Of a DNA stretch of 64,000 nt, positions 31,660 to 41,350 are shown one piece after another; position 1 is the stretch's first letter, and every line of letters starts with the position of its first letter. The stretch covers positions 62,001-126,000 of the forward strand of contig SECP01000010.1 of NCBI GenBank assembly GCA_004193285.1, in the 5' to 3' direction. The notes under the pieces are model-generated. The model was not told where the DNA came from, did not search any database, and worked only from the letters and a program-made list of their open reading frames with translations. The position numbers were made by a program, and so were the translations under genes. This DNA is from Myxococcales bacterium (GTDB taxonomy: Bacteria; Myxococcota_A; Polyangia; Polyangiales; Polyangiaceae).

Positions 31660-33054
31660 ATGAGCTCCCCAGCTGCGAGCGGCATGCACGACATGACCCA
31701 GGGCAAAATCCGCGATCACCTGGTGCGGATGATGCTCTTCGTCCTCACCGGCATGGCCGTCCAAACTCTTTACGGCCTCGTAGATATCTACTGGGTCGGC
31801 CGCCTCGGTAAACAGGCCGTGGCCGCGGTGGCGCTGTCCACCAACCTCATGTTCGTGTCCCTGGCCGTGACGCAGACGCTGTCCGTGGGCTGCGTCGCGC
31901 TCGTCTCGCGCGCCGCAGGTCAAAAGCGCGGGGAAGAGGTCGTCCGTCTCTTCAACCAAGCCCAAAGCCTCTCCACGGGTGCGGGGCTGGTCTTCCTCTG
32001 CGCTGGCCTCGCGCTGCAGCGCACTTATGCGGAGCGCCTGGCTGGAGACGCGCGCACCGCCGAGCTCTCCATCATCTTCCTGCGCGGCTTCATCCCCGCA
32101 TTGGCGCTGCAGTTCACCATGGTGGGCTTGGGTTCGGCCCTCCGCGGCATCGGCGACATGAAGCCAGGCCTCATCGCGCAGACCTCCAGCGTGCTTCTGA
32201 ACATGCTGCTCGCGCCGTTCCTCATCTTCGGCTGGGGTACGGGCCGACCGCTCGGCGTCGCCGGCGCCGCGCTGGCTACCCTCGTCGCGACCGGGGCGGC
32301 GGTGGTTGGCCTCGCGCTGTACCTGCGGCGCGGGAGCACGTTCCTCCGCTTGCGTTTCTCCGATTGGCGCCCTGATTTTTCGACTTGGCGCCGCATGCTG
32401 GGCATCGGGCTGCCCGCGGGCGCCGAGTTCTTGCTCACCTCGCTCACCCTGGGAGTGGTCTACGCCGTGACGAAGCCGTTCGGGGCCGAGGCGCAAGCCG
32501 GCTTCGGCATCGCGTCACGCCTCATGCAGGCGGGGTTCATGCCGGCGGTGGCGATCAGTTTTGCGGCGGCGGCCGTGGTCGGTCAGAACCTTGGCTCCCA
32601 ACGCTTCGAACGCGTCCGTGAAACGACGCGCGAGAGCGTCAAGCTGGTGGTCGGGTTCATGCTCGCGTTCACCGCGCTCTGCCAGCTCGCGCCGTCGCCC
32701 TTGCTGCGGCTCTTCTCCGCCGCGCCAGACGTCGTGGCCGCGGGGGTGGACTACTTGCGCACCGTGTCTTGGGGCTACGTGGCGAGCGGTATCGTGTTCG
32801 TGTCCGCGGGGATCTTCCAAGGGCTCGGCAATACGTGGCCTTCGCTCGGCGCCTCGTCGCTACGCGCCGCCGCGTTCGTCGTACCGGTCGTCCTCATGAG
32901 CGCTCATGGCGGTTTCGGGATGCACTCGATCTGGCTCTGTTCGCTCGCCGCCGTACTGCTTCAATTCGGAGTGCAGCAGGTGCTGCTACGGCGGGAGCTC
33001 GGTCGGAAAGCGCCGGTCGCCGGGAATTCGACCAGAATGGCCAGCGTTGAGTGA
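31660..33054 (+). CDS. MATE-family efflux transporter
   Basis: A 464-residue inner-membrane protein with about 12 membrane helices in two homologous halves. Family features: MVQ-like start region VRMMLFVLTGMAVQTLYGLVDIYWVGRLG, GSALRGIGDMKPGL in the first half and FVSAGIFQGLGNTWPSL in the second. MATE pumps export cationic drugs using Na+ or H+. A beta-lactamase gene starts 5 bp after the stop, so the two are likely co-transcribed. Start could also be ATG 31684. Confidence 0.92.
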   Translation: MSSPAASGMHDMTQGKIRDHLVRMMLFVLTGMAVQTLYGLVDIYWVGRLGKQAVAAVALSTNLMFVSLAVTQTLSVGCVALVSRAAGQKRGEEVVRLFNQAQSLSTGAGLVFLCAGLALQRTYAERLAGDARTAELSIIFLRGFIPALALQFTMVGLGSALRGIGDMKPGLIAQTSSVLLNMLLAPFLIFGWGTGRPLGVAGAALATLVATGAAVVGLALYLRRGSTFLRLRFSDWRPDFSTWRRMLGIGLPAGAEFLLTSLTLGVVYAVTKPFGAEAQAGFGIASRLMQAGFMPAVAISFAAAAVVGQNLGSQRFERVRETTRESVKLVVGFMLAFTALCQLAPSPLLRLFSAAPDVVAAGVDYLRTVSWGYVASGIVFVSAGIFQGLGNTWPSLGASSLRAAAFVVPVVLMSAHGGFGMHSIWLCSLAAVLLQFGVQQVLLRRELGRKAPVAGNSTRMASVE

Positions 33055-33058
33055 CCCC

Positions 33059-33943
33059 ATGATCTTGAACCGTCGTGAGGCGCTTCGGACTCTGGGCCTG
33101 GTCGTCTGCGGCTGTGCCCGCCCCGCCGCCCCGCCGTTGCCGGATGTGCACTCGCGCTTCGCGGCGCTGGAGGAGCGAAGCGCCGGTCGGCTCGGCGTCG
33201 CCGCGGTGGACGCCGGCACCGGCTGGCGTATTGGTCGTCGTGAGGGGGAACGCTTCCCCCTATGCAGCACCTTCAAGCTCCCGCTCGTGGCGGCGGTGCT
33301 ACGGCGGGTGGACGCGGGGCAGGAGTCGTTGAGCCGCGTCATTCCGTACGATGCGGGCGCGCTCCTGGAGTACGCACCGGTCACGCGCGAGCACGTCGCG
33401 CAGGGCGGCCTGAGCGTGGAGCAGCTATGCGAAGCCTCGGTTTCGCTCAGCGACAACACGGCCGCGAACTTGCTGCTGGAGACGCTGGGAGGCCCCGCAG
33501 GCCTCACGGCATTCTTCCGCTCGCTCGGCGACGAGACCTCGCGCTTGGACCGCAATGAGCCGACTCTCAACACGGCGCTGCCGGCGGACGAGCGAGATAC
33601 GACGACGCCTGCCGCCATGGTCGCCCTCCTCAGCCGTATCCTCGTTGCTAGTTCGACACTGAGCGACGCATCCCGAGCGCGCCTGGTGGACTGGCTCGTC
33701 CGCTCGCCGACGGGTCGCACCCGACTGCGCGCGGGCTTACCTCGAGGCTGGCGAGCCGGAGACAAAACCGGCACGGGCGAGAACGGCGCCACGAACGACG
33801 TCGCGATCGCCTGGCCACCCGGCAGGGCTCCGCTCCTCATCTGTGCGTACAGCATCGGCTCTCTACAGAGCGGCGACCAGCGCGCGGAGACGCTGGCAGA
33901 GGTGGCGCGCATCGTGACCAGCGCGCGCTCCGCCGCGGGCTGA
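33059..33943 (+). CDS. Class A beta-lactamase
   Basis: A 294-residue serine beta-lactamase. N-terminus MILNRREALRTLGLVVCGC combines a twin-arginine-like motif with a lipobox, so it is probably exported and lipid-anchored. Catalytic motifs: S70-T-F-K73, S131-D-N133, E167-P-T-L-N171 and K236-T-G (all numbering by my residue count, which happens to match the standard scheme closely). The enzyme hydrolyses beta-lactams in the periplasm. It follows the MATE gene by 5 bp. Resistance spectrum cannot be deduced. Confidence 0.93.
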   Translation: MILNRREALRTLGLVVCGCARPAAPPLPDVHSRFAALEERSAGRLGVAAVDAGTGWRIGRREGERFPLCSTFKLPLVAAVLRRVDAGQESLSRVIPYDAGALLEYAPVTREHVAQGGLSVEQLCEASVSLSDNTAANLLLETLGGPAGLTAFFRSLGDETSRLDRNEPTLNTALPADERDTTTPAAMVALLSRILVASSTLSDASRARLVDWLVRSPTGRTRLRAGLPRGWRAGDKTGTGENGATNDVAIAWPPGRAPLLICAYSIGSLQSGDQRAETLAEVARIVTSARSAAG

Positions 33944-34166
33944 TTCGTCGCGCCAACGCAGCTTGGGGAAACCGAGAGCGTCAGACCGCTTGGTCAGACC
34001 GCGCATTCCATCGCGGAGCGTCAGCTCGTACGCGCCGCGCCGGCAACGAGGCCGCATCGACGGAGCGTCGCCGCGCGTGTATAACGGAGTCGCACGTGGC
34101 GGAGAGGGACGGTGCCTCCTTGGGTGACAAGACGGCGTTTCGGGTGAAGCGGAGCGAGGGCGGCAT

Positions 34167-35189
34167 ATGGAGCTGAGCCAAGCCTTCCGCAGCGAGGAGC
34201 GGGTCGCCTTCGGCTCGTGCGGCCATGCGGGACCTCCGCGCCGAGTCTGCGATATCTGCAAAACGATGCAGTACGCGCACGTCGCGTGCTCCAGCGAGTG
34301 CCTGCGAGCGCATCAGCGCACCGCCCACGAAGCTTCGTGGCCTGCGGACACGGCGACTCGCGCCGGAAGCGCTCAACAGCTACGAAACCGCCGCTCGAAG
34401 GACGTCTGGGAGCTGTTCGCCAGCCACCGTGAGCGACTGATGTCGCTCATTCCGCCTGGTACGGAGGGCGGAACACTCTGCGTCCTCGGCGCGGGCAAAT
34501 GCGACGACTTGGATCTTGCGCGTCTAGCCCGACAGTTCGCGAGGGTGCACTTGGTGGACCTGGACGGGGAGGCGATGGAGCGGGCTCGGGACCGCCAACC
34601 AGCCGCAGTGCGCGAAGTCATCGAGCTCCATCCTGGGCTGGACCTTTCCGGGCTGTTGGAGCGTCTGGACGCCTGGGGCGACGAGTTCCCGGACGACGCG
34701 GCCCTGCACGAGGCCGTCTCCAGAGCCGCTCACAGGGTCGCGGGCGCGCTCGGCGGCCCGTTCAACATGACGCTCTCCACCTGCGTGCTGAGCCAGCTCA
34801 TCGTCCCTTTTCAGAACGCTTGGGCCGCGCCTGCGAGCACTTGGTGCAAGCTGAGCGCCGCGCTCACCGCGGTGCACGCAGGTGTCCTGGCCCGCGCGAC
34901 GGCAGCGGGCGGCGCCACTTCCTTGGTGTTCGACGTGCTTTCTTCGGAGGACGCGCCGTGGCTGTTGGAGCTGAAGAAGCAAACAGCAGAGCAGCTGCAG
35001 GTGGCGGTGGACTCCCGCTTGCGACCTGGCAAGGAGGTGCTGGAGCCAGATCCCTCCGCGCTACTCGCCCACATCCGTGATTCGGGCATTGCCACGCAGA
35101 GCCCCGCTCCGCACCTCACCCGGCCGTGGCTGTGGGACACCGGCACCGCGCTCCATCTCGTTTACGCCCTGAGCTTCCGCCGCTCCTGA
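34167..35189 (+). CDS. MYND-like zinc finger fused to a methyltransferase-like domain
   Basis: A 340-residue protein. Residues 18-54 form a Cys/His cluster: C18, H20, C28-x2-C31, then ACSSECLRAHQRTAH with C41, C45, H49 and H54, very like the second half of a eukaryotic MYND finger. Residues 90-330 look like a Rossmann methyltransferase (LCVLGAGKCDDLDLARLARQ, VHLVDLDGEAMERARDR, NMTLSTCVLSQL). Substrate unknown; the finger may recruit a protein partner. It converges on a hybrid kinase gene with 2 bp between stops. Confidence 0.65.
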   Translation: MELSQAFRSEERVAFGSCGHAGPPRRVCDICKTMQYAHVACSSECLRAHQRTAHEASWPADTATRAGSAQQLRNRRSKDVWELFASHRERLMSLIPPGTEGGTLCVLGAGKCDDLDLARLARQFARVHLVDLDGEAMERARDRQPAAVREVIELHPGLDLSGLLERLDAWGDEFPDDAALHEAVSRAAHRVAGALGGPFNMTLSTCVLSQLIVPFQNAWAAPASTWCKLSAALTAVHAGVLARATAAGGATSLVFDVLSSEDAPWLLELKKQTAEQLQVAVDSRLRPGKEVLEPDPSALLAHIRDSGIATQSPAPHLTRPWLWDTGTALHLVYALSFRRS

Positions 35190-35191
35190 AG

Positions 35192-37327
35192 TCAGGCTGA
35201 AGGCTTGGGCGCGGAGCCGCTGTGGACGAGCTCGGCGACGGTCGTCACCAACGTCGAGGGCTCGACCGGTTTCGTGAGGTAACGGTCGAAGCCAGCGATG
35301 GCGGCGCGCGTGACGTCATCTTCGCTCGCGCGACCCGTAAGAGCGATCGTCGGCACCCGCCTATCGTCCACGTCTCGCATCCCTCGCAGCAGGTCGAAGC
35401 CGTCTCGCCCCGGCATCCCAATGTCTGTCACGACGACGTCCGGCACGAAAACCGATAGCGCCTCGATGGCCTCGTTCGCGCCCGGGGCGACCCGCACGTC
35501 GGCGCCCGCGGTCTCCAGGATGGTCGCCACGAGCTCACGGGTGTCCTGCTCGTCGTCCACGACGAGGACTTTCGTGCCGGTGAGCGCCACCGGCAAAGTC
35601 GGCAGCGCTGCGCGCAGGGACTCGGTAGGCATCTTGGTGATCCCCAGCGTGGCAGACACGGCCGGGCTCATGGGCAGGCGCACCGTGAACGCCGAACCTT
35701 GACCGATTCCCTTGCTGGAGGCCTCGACGGACCCGCCGTGCAGCTCGACCAAATGACGAACGATGGCCAGGCCCAGGCCGAGGCCTGCGTGCCTCCGCGA
35801 GGTCGTCGAATCGAGCTGATAGAATGGCTCGAAAAGCTTGAGCAGCACGTGGGCGGGGATGCCCTCGCCACTGTCCGCCACCGTGAGCTCGAGCGTCGAG
35901 CGGTTCTGCCTCAGGGATACCCGTATGCGCCCATCCTTGGGCGTGAACTTGATCGCGTTGGCGAGCAGATTCCAGACGACTTGCTGCAGCCGCTGACTGT
36001 CACCCCGTAGGATCGCGCCGTCCTCGAGCTCGCGCTCGATCATGATGCGCTTCGCTTCTGCCGCCGGTCGCACGCTTTCGACGACCATGTCCACGAGGCT
36101 GCAAAGGTCGAGCTGGGCGGGTTGGATCCTGATGTTGCCGGTGACGAGGCGACTGATGTCCAGCAAATCCTCCACGATTCGAGCCTGCGCTTTGCAGTTG
36201 CGGTCGATGATGTCCAGGGCGTGCTCGGCTCGGTCCGCGGTCAGCTTTCCGGTTCGGAGCAGCGTGAGCCAGCCCGAGACCGAGTTCAACGGCGTGCGGA
36301 GCTCGTGCGAAATCACCGCGACGAACTCGTCTTTGGCGCGCAGAGCGCGCTCCACTCGCTGCCGCTCCTGCTGGGCCTTCTGATACAGGCGAGCGTTGTC
36401 GATCGCCATCGCGATTCGCCGGGCCAGCTCTTCCACGAGAGGCACGTCGTCCTGAACGTACGGTTCGCTGTGGCCGTCGCGCACCACGACGAGTGTGCCC
36501 TGGAGCGCGTGCTGGGTTTGCAGAGGAGCGACAATCCAGCTGCAGGCCTCGACTTGCTCGAGGAGCTCACGTCCCGCTTCGTTGTCTTCCTCGCTCGGGA
36601 CGGAGCTGCCGCCGAGCTGCGCCGCGGCGGGGTTGCGAGCGAAGGGGAAGCCGTGCCGCCAACCAGGGTTTCGCATCGCGCGAAACGCCTGCCGCAGTGA
36701 GTCTTCCCGGAGCGGGTCCGCGTGAGCGAGGAGGGGATTGTCGCTCACTTCGAAGTCCTCGAGCTCGATGCAGCACCAAACCGATAGCCGACGTACCAGA
36801 AGCCGTGCGAGCCGGCGCAAAGCGGCCTGGATGTCCAGCGAGCTCATCAGGATCTCGCCTGCCTCATAGAGAAGAGCCTGCGCGTCGGCTCGTTGCTTGG
36901 ACTCGTTGTCGCGGTGACGCACGTACTCGGTGATGGCTTCAGCGAACGCGGCGCCGAGGCACCCGGTGAGGATCTCGACTTCCTTCAGCGCGACCTGGCA
37001 CTGGCGCTCCTCGCATAGCTGCAGAACGCAGCGGCGGAGGACGTCGAACTCGCGGGCGAGCGCCTCGATGTCGTAGCCCAGCTGCCATCGATTATTGCCG
37101 TGCTCGCGCCCCGCGTCCTGGATGTCGGACCGAGCCGCGGCCACCGGGCTGCCGTCCTTCAAGCGTTCCGCGATCTCCGCGAGGAGCCTTGGGATGTGGT
37201 CGACGAGCTGCGCCCGGGTAGTTCCCGGAGGCGGCACGTCGCTCGCCGACATCGCCGAAATGAATCGCTGCAAGATGTCGTCGGCGTGCGTCGCGAGGAC
37301 GTCGCCTAGGGCCATGGGAGGAGCCAT
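35192..37327 (-). CDS. Hybrid histidine kinase (RsbRD-like, GAF, HisKA, HATPase, receiver)
   Basis: A 711-residue soluble hybrid kinase. Residues 1-150 are helical and resemble the RsbT co-antagonist N-terminal domain. Residues 160-330 form a GAF-like sensor. HisKA has VAVISHELRTPLNSV with the phospho-His; HATPase has NLLANAIKFTP, DSGEGIP, and GLGLGLAIVRHL. A receiver at 590-705 has LVVDDEQD, phospho-Asp in VVVTDIGMPG and Lys in YLTKPVE. No membrane span, so it senses a cytoplasmic signal. Divergent from a single-domain response regulator 204 bp away, its likely partner. Confidence 0.92.
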   Translation of the reverse strand: MAPPMALGDVLATHADDILQRFISAMSASDVPPPGTTRAQLVDHIPRLLAEIAERLKDGSPVAAARSDIQDAGREHGNNRWQLGYDIEALAREFDVLRRCVLQLCEERQCQVALKEVEILTGCLGAAFAEAITEYVRHRDNESKQRADAQALLYEAGEILMSSLDIQAALRRLARLLVRRLSVWCCIELEDFEVSDNPLLAHADPLREDSLRQAFRAMRNPGWRHGFPFARNPAAAQLGGSSVPSEEDNEAGRELLEQVEACSWIVAPLQTQHALQGTLVVVRDGHSEPYVQDDVPLVEELARRIAMAIDNARLYQKAQQERQRVERALRAKDEFVAVISHELRTPLNSVSGWLTLLRTGKLTADRAEHALDIIDRNCKAQARIVEDLLDISRLVTGNIRIQPAQLDLCSLVDMVVESVRPAAEAKRIMIERELEDGAILRGDSQRLQQVVWNLLANAIKFTPKDGRIRVSLRQNRSTLELTVADSGEGIPAHVLLKLFEPFYQLDSTTSRRHAGLGLGLAIVRHLVELHGGSVEASSKGIGQGSAFTVRLPMSPAVSATLGITKMPTESLRAALPTLPVALTGTKVLVVDDEQDTRELVATILETAGADVRVAPGANEAIEALSVFVPDVVVTDIGMPGRDGFDLLRGMRDVDDRRVPTIALTGRASEDDVTRAAIAGFDRYLTKPVEPSTLVTTVAELVHSGSAPKPSA

Positions 37328-37531
37328 TGGGGTGACGCTTGCATCGTTTGAGCCGATAAGTCAGCTGGGCGCACGATACTCAAGTCTTTTCATGCCGTTA
37401 CCTATCTGCCCCTGACGTGGCAAATTGGCGCGGCCGGCGCGTTTTGTACAAACTCAGCTTTGCCATATTTTGCCGCGTTCACGCGATTCCCTTCGCGTCA
37501 CACTCCTGGCATCTCCCTTGCTCAGAACGCC

Positions 37532-38071
37532 ATGATGCAACGGCCGGTGGTGCTGCTCGTCGACGACGATGAGGACATGCTCGAGTGCTTGGAGGTGGCA
37601 CTGGGCGCCCACTACGAGCTTCTATTCGCCACCAACGGCGCCCGTGCTCTGGAGCTCGTCGCCGCAGGCCCCATCGACGTCATGGTGCTCGATCTGATGA
37701 TGCCCGTCGTCGACGGCTTCAAGGTTTTGGACGAGCTGGCAAAGCGGGACTCCAAGCTGCCGGTCATCCTCGCCTCCGCGATGCAGGGCCTCGCCCACAT
37801 CGGCATCGGGCGCTCCGTAGTGGACCGAATCACCAAGCCCTACTCTTTGGAGAGCTTGCAGCAGCGCATCGATCGAGCGCTCGAGTCGTCGCCCAGCCGG
37901 GTCGCGGCGGAGTCGTCGGCTTCCGCGGCGCGCATCTCGCATCCTCCACTGGGCGCCGAGCCCGTGGACGCAGTACACGCCCAATCTCCCCGCGCCAGCT
38001 CGGAGGACTCCTCCGGGGAGTCCGTCGCCGCTGCGGCCGATAGCGAGTCGATCAAACTGAGTTTGGTTTGA
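37532..38071 (+). CDS. Single-domain response regulator
   Basis: A 179-residue receiver: VVLLVDDDEDMLECL with the acidic pocket, phospho-Asp in VMVLDLMMPVVDG, Thr/Ala at ILASAM and Lys in RITKPYS. The C-terminal 55 residues are a disordered Ser/Ala tail with no DNA-binding domain. It may relay phosphate or bind a partner. Divergent from the hybrid kinase. ATG 37532 or 37535. Confidence 0.88.
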   Translation: MMQRPVVLLVDDDEDMLECLEVALGAHYELLFATNGARALELVAAGPIDVMVLDLMMPVVDGFKVLDELAKRDSKLPVILASAMQGLAHIGIGRSVVDRITKPYSLESLQQRIDRALESSPSRVAAESSASAARISHPPLGAEPVDAVHAQSPRASSEDSSGESVAAAADSESIKLSLV

Positions 38072-38597
38072 TGGCCCTGCGGCTCGCTCTCACGCGACGG
38101 ACTGCCAGGCCGCCTTTTCCGACTTGAGGGCGCGGACCAAGCGCTCGAGAAACGCCCGCTGAGCGGTGTCGGCGCGAGCAGTCGTAGCGACGAAGAGCCA
38201 AAGCGGCGTGCCCTCGTCGAGCGAGGACAACCGTTCGAGCCGCGCGTCGTCGGTGGCTAGAAAGCACGGCAGGATCGCGCCCCAAGCCGGCGACGCAGGC
38301 GTCACGCAAGGCGAGCAGGCGGTCACACTCGAGCGTGACGCGAGCGCCGCTACGAGCGCGCTGCCGCCAGCAGCGAAGTGACGCGCGGCGCTGCGGCCTG
38401 GACTAGGGCCTGCTCAGCTTCTCAAGCCGGCACCAACGTCGCGGATCCGAGCCGCAGTGGCAGCCCCTACAGCACCATCGGTTTCGGCGCGGATTTTTAC
38501 TAAGGCGCCGCCTCCCCGGCCGCGAATGACGAATTGCCTATCGACGCCGCGAGGCAACCGCCTCATTGAGGCAGAGCAAATGGGAGATCTGCTTTGC
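38072..38597. other. Region with at most one doubtful small ORF
   Basis: 526 bp between the response regulator and a lipoprotein gene. On the minus strand a 78-codon frame (GTG 38326 to 38090) reads SLDEGTPLWLFVATTARA and looks partly protein-like, but has no ribosome site and no family. The rest shows nothing I can support. Confidence 0.3.
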
Positions 38598-38957
38598 ATG
38601 ACCGCTCGTGGGAAAAACTGTTGGCTCATTGGCGCGCTACTGGTCGTCACCGGCTGCGGTGGGTCGGTTCCGGAGTCGATTCGAGCCCTCTCGTCTGCCC
38701 TGCCGGCTCGAGCGGACGGCCAGTACGCGTTCATCGAGGATGAAGACGTCAAGAAGCAGCTGATTCTGAAAGACTCGCTGTTCCAGTGCAAAATCGACTT
38801 GGAGGATCAGAAGACGGACTCTGCCGCCTGCCGCTGCAGCGAGGCGCATTCCGCGGACTGGCGTGCAGACTGCAAGGACTGGCTCGGTAGCCACACGCCG
38901 CCTCCCAGCGCTCCCTCTCCCGCGTCCCCGTCGCCCACGCCCCCACCACCCGCCTAA
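38598..38957 (+). CDS. Small lipoprotein of unknown function
   Basis: A 119-residue exported protein. ATG 38598 gives MTARGKNCWLIGALLVVTGC, a lipoprotein signal with Cys20; an ATG at 38580 would add six residues. The mature part contains FIEDEDVKKQLILKDSLFQCK and a Cys-rich AACRCSEAHSADWRADCKDW segment, then a Pro/Ser tail. Not recognised. The next gene is 21 bp downstream, so they may be co-transcribed. Confidence 0.6.
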   Translation: MTARGKNCWLIGALLVVTGCGGSVPESIRALSSALPARADGQYAFIEDEDVKKQLILKDSLFQCKIDLEDQKTDSAACRCSEAHSADWRADCKDWLGSHTPPPSAPSPASPSPTPPPPA

Positions 38958-38978
38958 CCTCTGAGCAGGAGCCCAGCC

Positions 38979-39308
38979 ATGGCCATCGTCGATGAAATCA
39001 AGCAAGCGCTACGCGGCGCGGGTGAGCAGCTGAAGAAAGATCTCTGGCGGCCCGAAGATGATCAGTTCCTTCAGGCGCGGGCCGAAGACCTGGCCCGCCT
39101 CGAGGTCAAAGCCCTCGCGGCGACCAATCCCGCTAAAAAGAAGGGTTTCCAAGCCGCGGCGAACGACGTCATCGCGCATGTCAAGGCGGTCGCCCTCATC
39201 CGCATCGAGGTGGCGCGGGACCACCTGGTGGACCTGGTCGGCCGAATCTTCATGGAGAAGGTGCTCCCCGCGCTCATCAAGCTCTTGCCGGCGCTGCTCG
39301 CTCTTTGA
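38979..39308 (+). CDS. Small helical protein of unknown function
   Basis: A 109-residue protein, mostly amphipathic helices with no signal peptide: MAIVDEIKQALRGAGEQLKK, a central Ala/Lys region, and a hydrophobic C-terminus VLPALIKLLPALLAL that may attach to a membrane. GGAG lies 7 bp before the ATG. No family recognised. Confidence 0.55.
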   Translation: MAIVDEIKQALRGAGEQLKKDLWRPEDDQFLQARAEDLARLEVKALAATNPAKKKGFQAAANDVIAHVKAVALIRIEVARDHLVDLVGRIFMEKVLPALIKLLPALLAL

Positions 39309-39375
39309 CCGGAGTCTTCATCTCGATCCCTACCCGGTGCCCCACGACGAGGAGGAGCGCTAGGATGGCCCTGTC

Positions 39376-40266
39376 ATGACTCAGGGTAATACCAAGGCGC
39401 AACGAATCCTCGTCACGGGCGCGAACAAGGGCATCGGCCTGGCCATCGTGGAGGCGATCTTGCAGCGCGCGGACACGGTCGTCATCCTCGGCTCGCGCGA
39501 CCTCGAGCGAGGTAACGCGGCGGTGCAAAGGCTCGTCACGACCAAACCGGAGTGGCGCGACCGCCTGGTAGCAGTAGCGCTGGACGTCACGAGCGATGCG
39601 TCGGTGGCGTCGGCTCGCGACCGCGTCCTGGAAAGCTCGGCTGGCGAAGAACTGTACGGCCTGGTCAACAACGCGGGCATCGCCTCCGGGGACCTCGCGA
39701 CCATCCTCGAGACGAACTTGCTCGGTATGCAGCGCGTCTGTGCCGCGTTCGTTCCTCACTTGCGGCCCGCGGGCGGGCGCGTCGTCAACGTCACTTCGGC
39801 GGCGGGGCCGAGCTTCGTGGCCAATTGCAGTCCGGAGCAACAGCGCTTCTTCCTGAACCCTGACCTCACTTGGGCCGAGCTACTCGCTTTCACCGACCGG
39901 TGCCGCAAGCTATCCGGGCCTACCGAGCTTGCCGCGGCGGGGTTGGGGGACGGCGCTCCCTATGGCCTCTCCAAGGCGTGTGCCAACACGTACACGCTCA
40001 TCCTCGCGCGGGAGCAGCAGAGCCTGGTCGTCAACGCGTGCACGCCCGGCTTCATTGCGACCGACATGACCCGCCACTTCGTGGATTCCCAGCAAAAGTC
40101 GCCGGAGGAGCTCGGCATGAAGGCCCCGGCGGAGGGCGCGAAGGCCCCGCTACACCTCTTGTTCGGGGAGCTTGCGGGCAGCGGCCGCTACTACGGCAGC
40201 GACGCGAAGCGAAGCCCGCTGGACCGCTACCGTGCGCCTGGCTCCCCCGAATACTCAGGTGACTAG
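39376..40266 (+). CDS. Carbonyl reductase-like SDR
   Basis: A 296-residue SDR of the carbonyl reductase 1 type. NADP motif TGANKGIGLAIVEAI, YGLVNNAGIA, catalytic Ser in NVTSAAG and Tyr-Lys in PYGLSKACAN. The 35-residue insertion before the catalytic Tyr is typical of the eukaryotic CBR1 group. Reduces carbonyl compounds with NADPH; substrate unknown. No clear operon partner. Confidence 0.88.
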   Translation: MTQGNTKAQRILVTGANKGIGLAIVEAILQRADTVVILGSRDLERGNAAVQRLVTTKPEWRDRLVAVALDVTSDASVASARDRVLESSAGEELYGLVNNAGIASGDLATILETNLLGMQRVCAAFVPHLRPAGGRVVNVTSAAGPSFVANCSPEQQRFFLNPDLTWAELLAFTDRCRKLSGPTELAAAGLGDGAPYGLSKACANTYTLILAREQQSLVVNACTPGFIATDMTRHFVDSQQKSPEELGMKAPAEGAKAPLHLLFGELAGSGRYYGSDAKRSPLDRYRAPGSPEYSGD

Positions 40267-40358
40267 CGCGCGCTAGCACGCCGGGCGCTTCATCCGCACC
40301 GCGGCCCCCCTGTAGCCGCAGCAGACAGCTGGGCCTAGCGGAGCGCCTACCGCAATGC

Positions 40359-41072
40359 TCAAGGTGCCCTCGAGAACCTCGCGAGCGCGCGCACCACCTC
40401 TGTCGGAACGACGTGCCCACCGTCGAACTCGATGTACTGCGCGGGCCTGTGAGCAGCCTCCAGCACGCGCGCGAGCGAACGACTTTCCTCGACGGGGCAT
40501 CGCGCGTCCTGTGCGCCGTGCGCGAGCAGAATCCGGAGGTGGTCGCGGTGGGGGAGGGCCCCGCGCAGCATGCTCAGGCACGGTGAGAAGCTTGCCACTG
40601 CCCCGATGCGCCTCTCCTCGATCGCCACATCCAGCGCGATGCCCGCGCCTTGCGAGAAGCCGGCGATGACGACGTGCTCGGGGGGCGGGCCGCCTTCACC
40701 CAGGAGCTCCTTCAGACGCGATCGCACGCGCGCGCGGCTGATGGCCTGCTCCTCCGCGGTGTCGCCCCAGCCGTGCCCAAACCCACTCGCGAAGGGGCCC
40801 TCCAATGACGCGATCGCGAAATCCTGCGGTAAACCGGCTTTGCGCAGGCGCGCGACCATTCCCTCGGCTCGACCAACCCCTCTGCCACGACCGTGCAGAT
40901 AGACCAGCACCCCCGTCGCCTGCGCGGGTGGGGGCCCGTCGATCGACGTCACGAGCGGGAGGTGCTGCGGCCGTGGACTCTGCCACCGGTAGAGCACCAC
41001 CCCGAGCGCGCTCACCGCAAGCACCGCCGCCCATCGCCGAAGCAGCCAAGCGACAGCTCCAGCGTGCTTCAT
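40359..41072 (-). CDS. Alpha/beta-hydrolase (carboxylesterase/phospholipase family)
   Basis: A 237-residue protein. N-terminal hydrophobic segment (VAWLLRRWAAVLAVSALGVVLY) anchors it or acts as signal. Hydrolase core: VLVYLHGRGRG oxyanion loop, nucleophile GFSQGAG, acidic residue in AHGAQDARCPV, and His in FDGGHVVP. This is the phospholipase/carboxylesterase (LysoPLA-like) group. ATG 41072 is preceded by GGAG; longer frames are not supported. Confidence 0.8.
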   Translation of the reverse strand: MKHAGAVAWLLRRWAAVLAVSALGVVLYRWQSPRPQHLPLVTSIDGPPPAQATGVLVYLHGRGRGVGRAEGMVARLRKAGLPQDFAIASLEGPFASGFGHGWGDTAEEQAISRARVRSRLKELLGEGGPPPEHVVIAGFSQGAGIALDVAIEERRIGAVASFSPCLSMLRGALPHRDHLRILLAHGAQDARCPVEESRSLARVLEAAHRPAQYIEFDGGHVVPTEVVRALARFSRAP

Positions 41073-41350
41073 GATCTCCACACCGGCACTAGGGGGGCGA
41101 CGGAGCTCGTCCGTCAAGTCAGCGCCCGTGGACGATGCTTCAGCGATAGCGAACAACGGGATAGGGCACGACGCTGGCAGCTCTGGCGAAGCTACCGTAC
41201 GCAAAAAGGCTGACGTCGCTCGGTACTTAGCGATGCTCGTCGCCTCAGCGAGATCTGCTGCGTCGGGCGATCACGAATCGTGGTCCGGCGCGCGCGGAAG
41301 AAACGGGTCCCCGGCGACGTCGGTCCGCGGATTGCAGGCCGCTCGCCGTC

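Noticed and set aside
38090..38326. 78-codon minus-strand ORF
   Set aside because: No ribosome site, no family and no ATG; kept only as a note in the gap entry.
40263..40276. 14-bp palindrome CTAGCGCGCGCTAG after the carbonyl reductase gene
   Set aside because: Overlaps the stop codon, has no T-run and no second copy; likely chance in GC-rich DNA.
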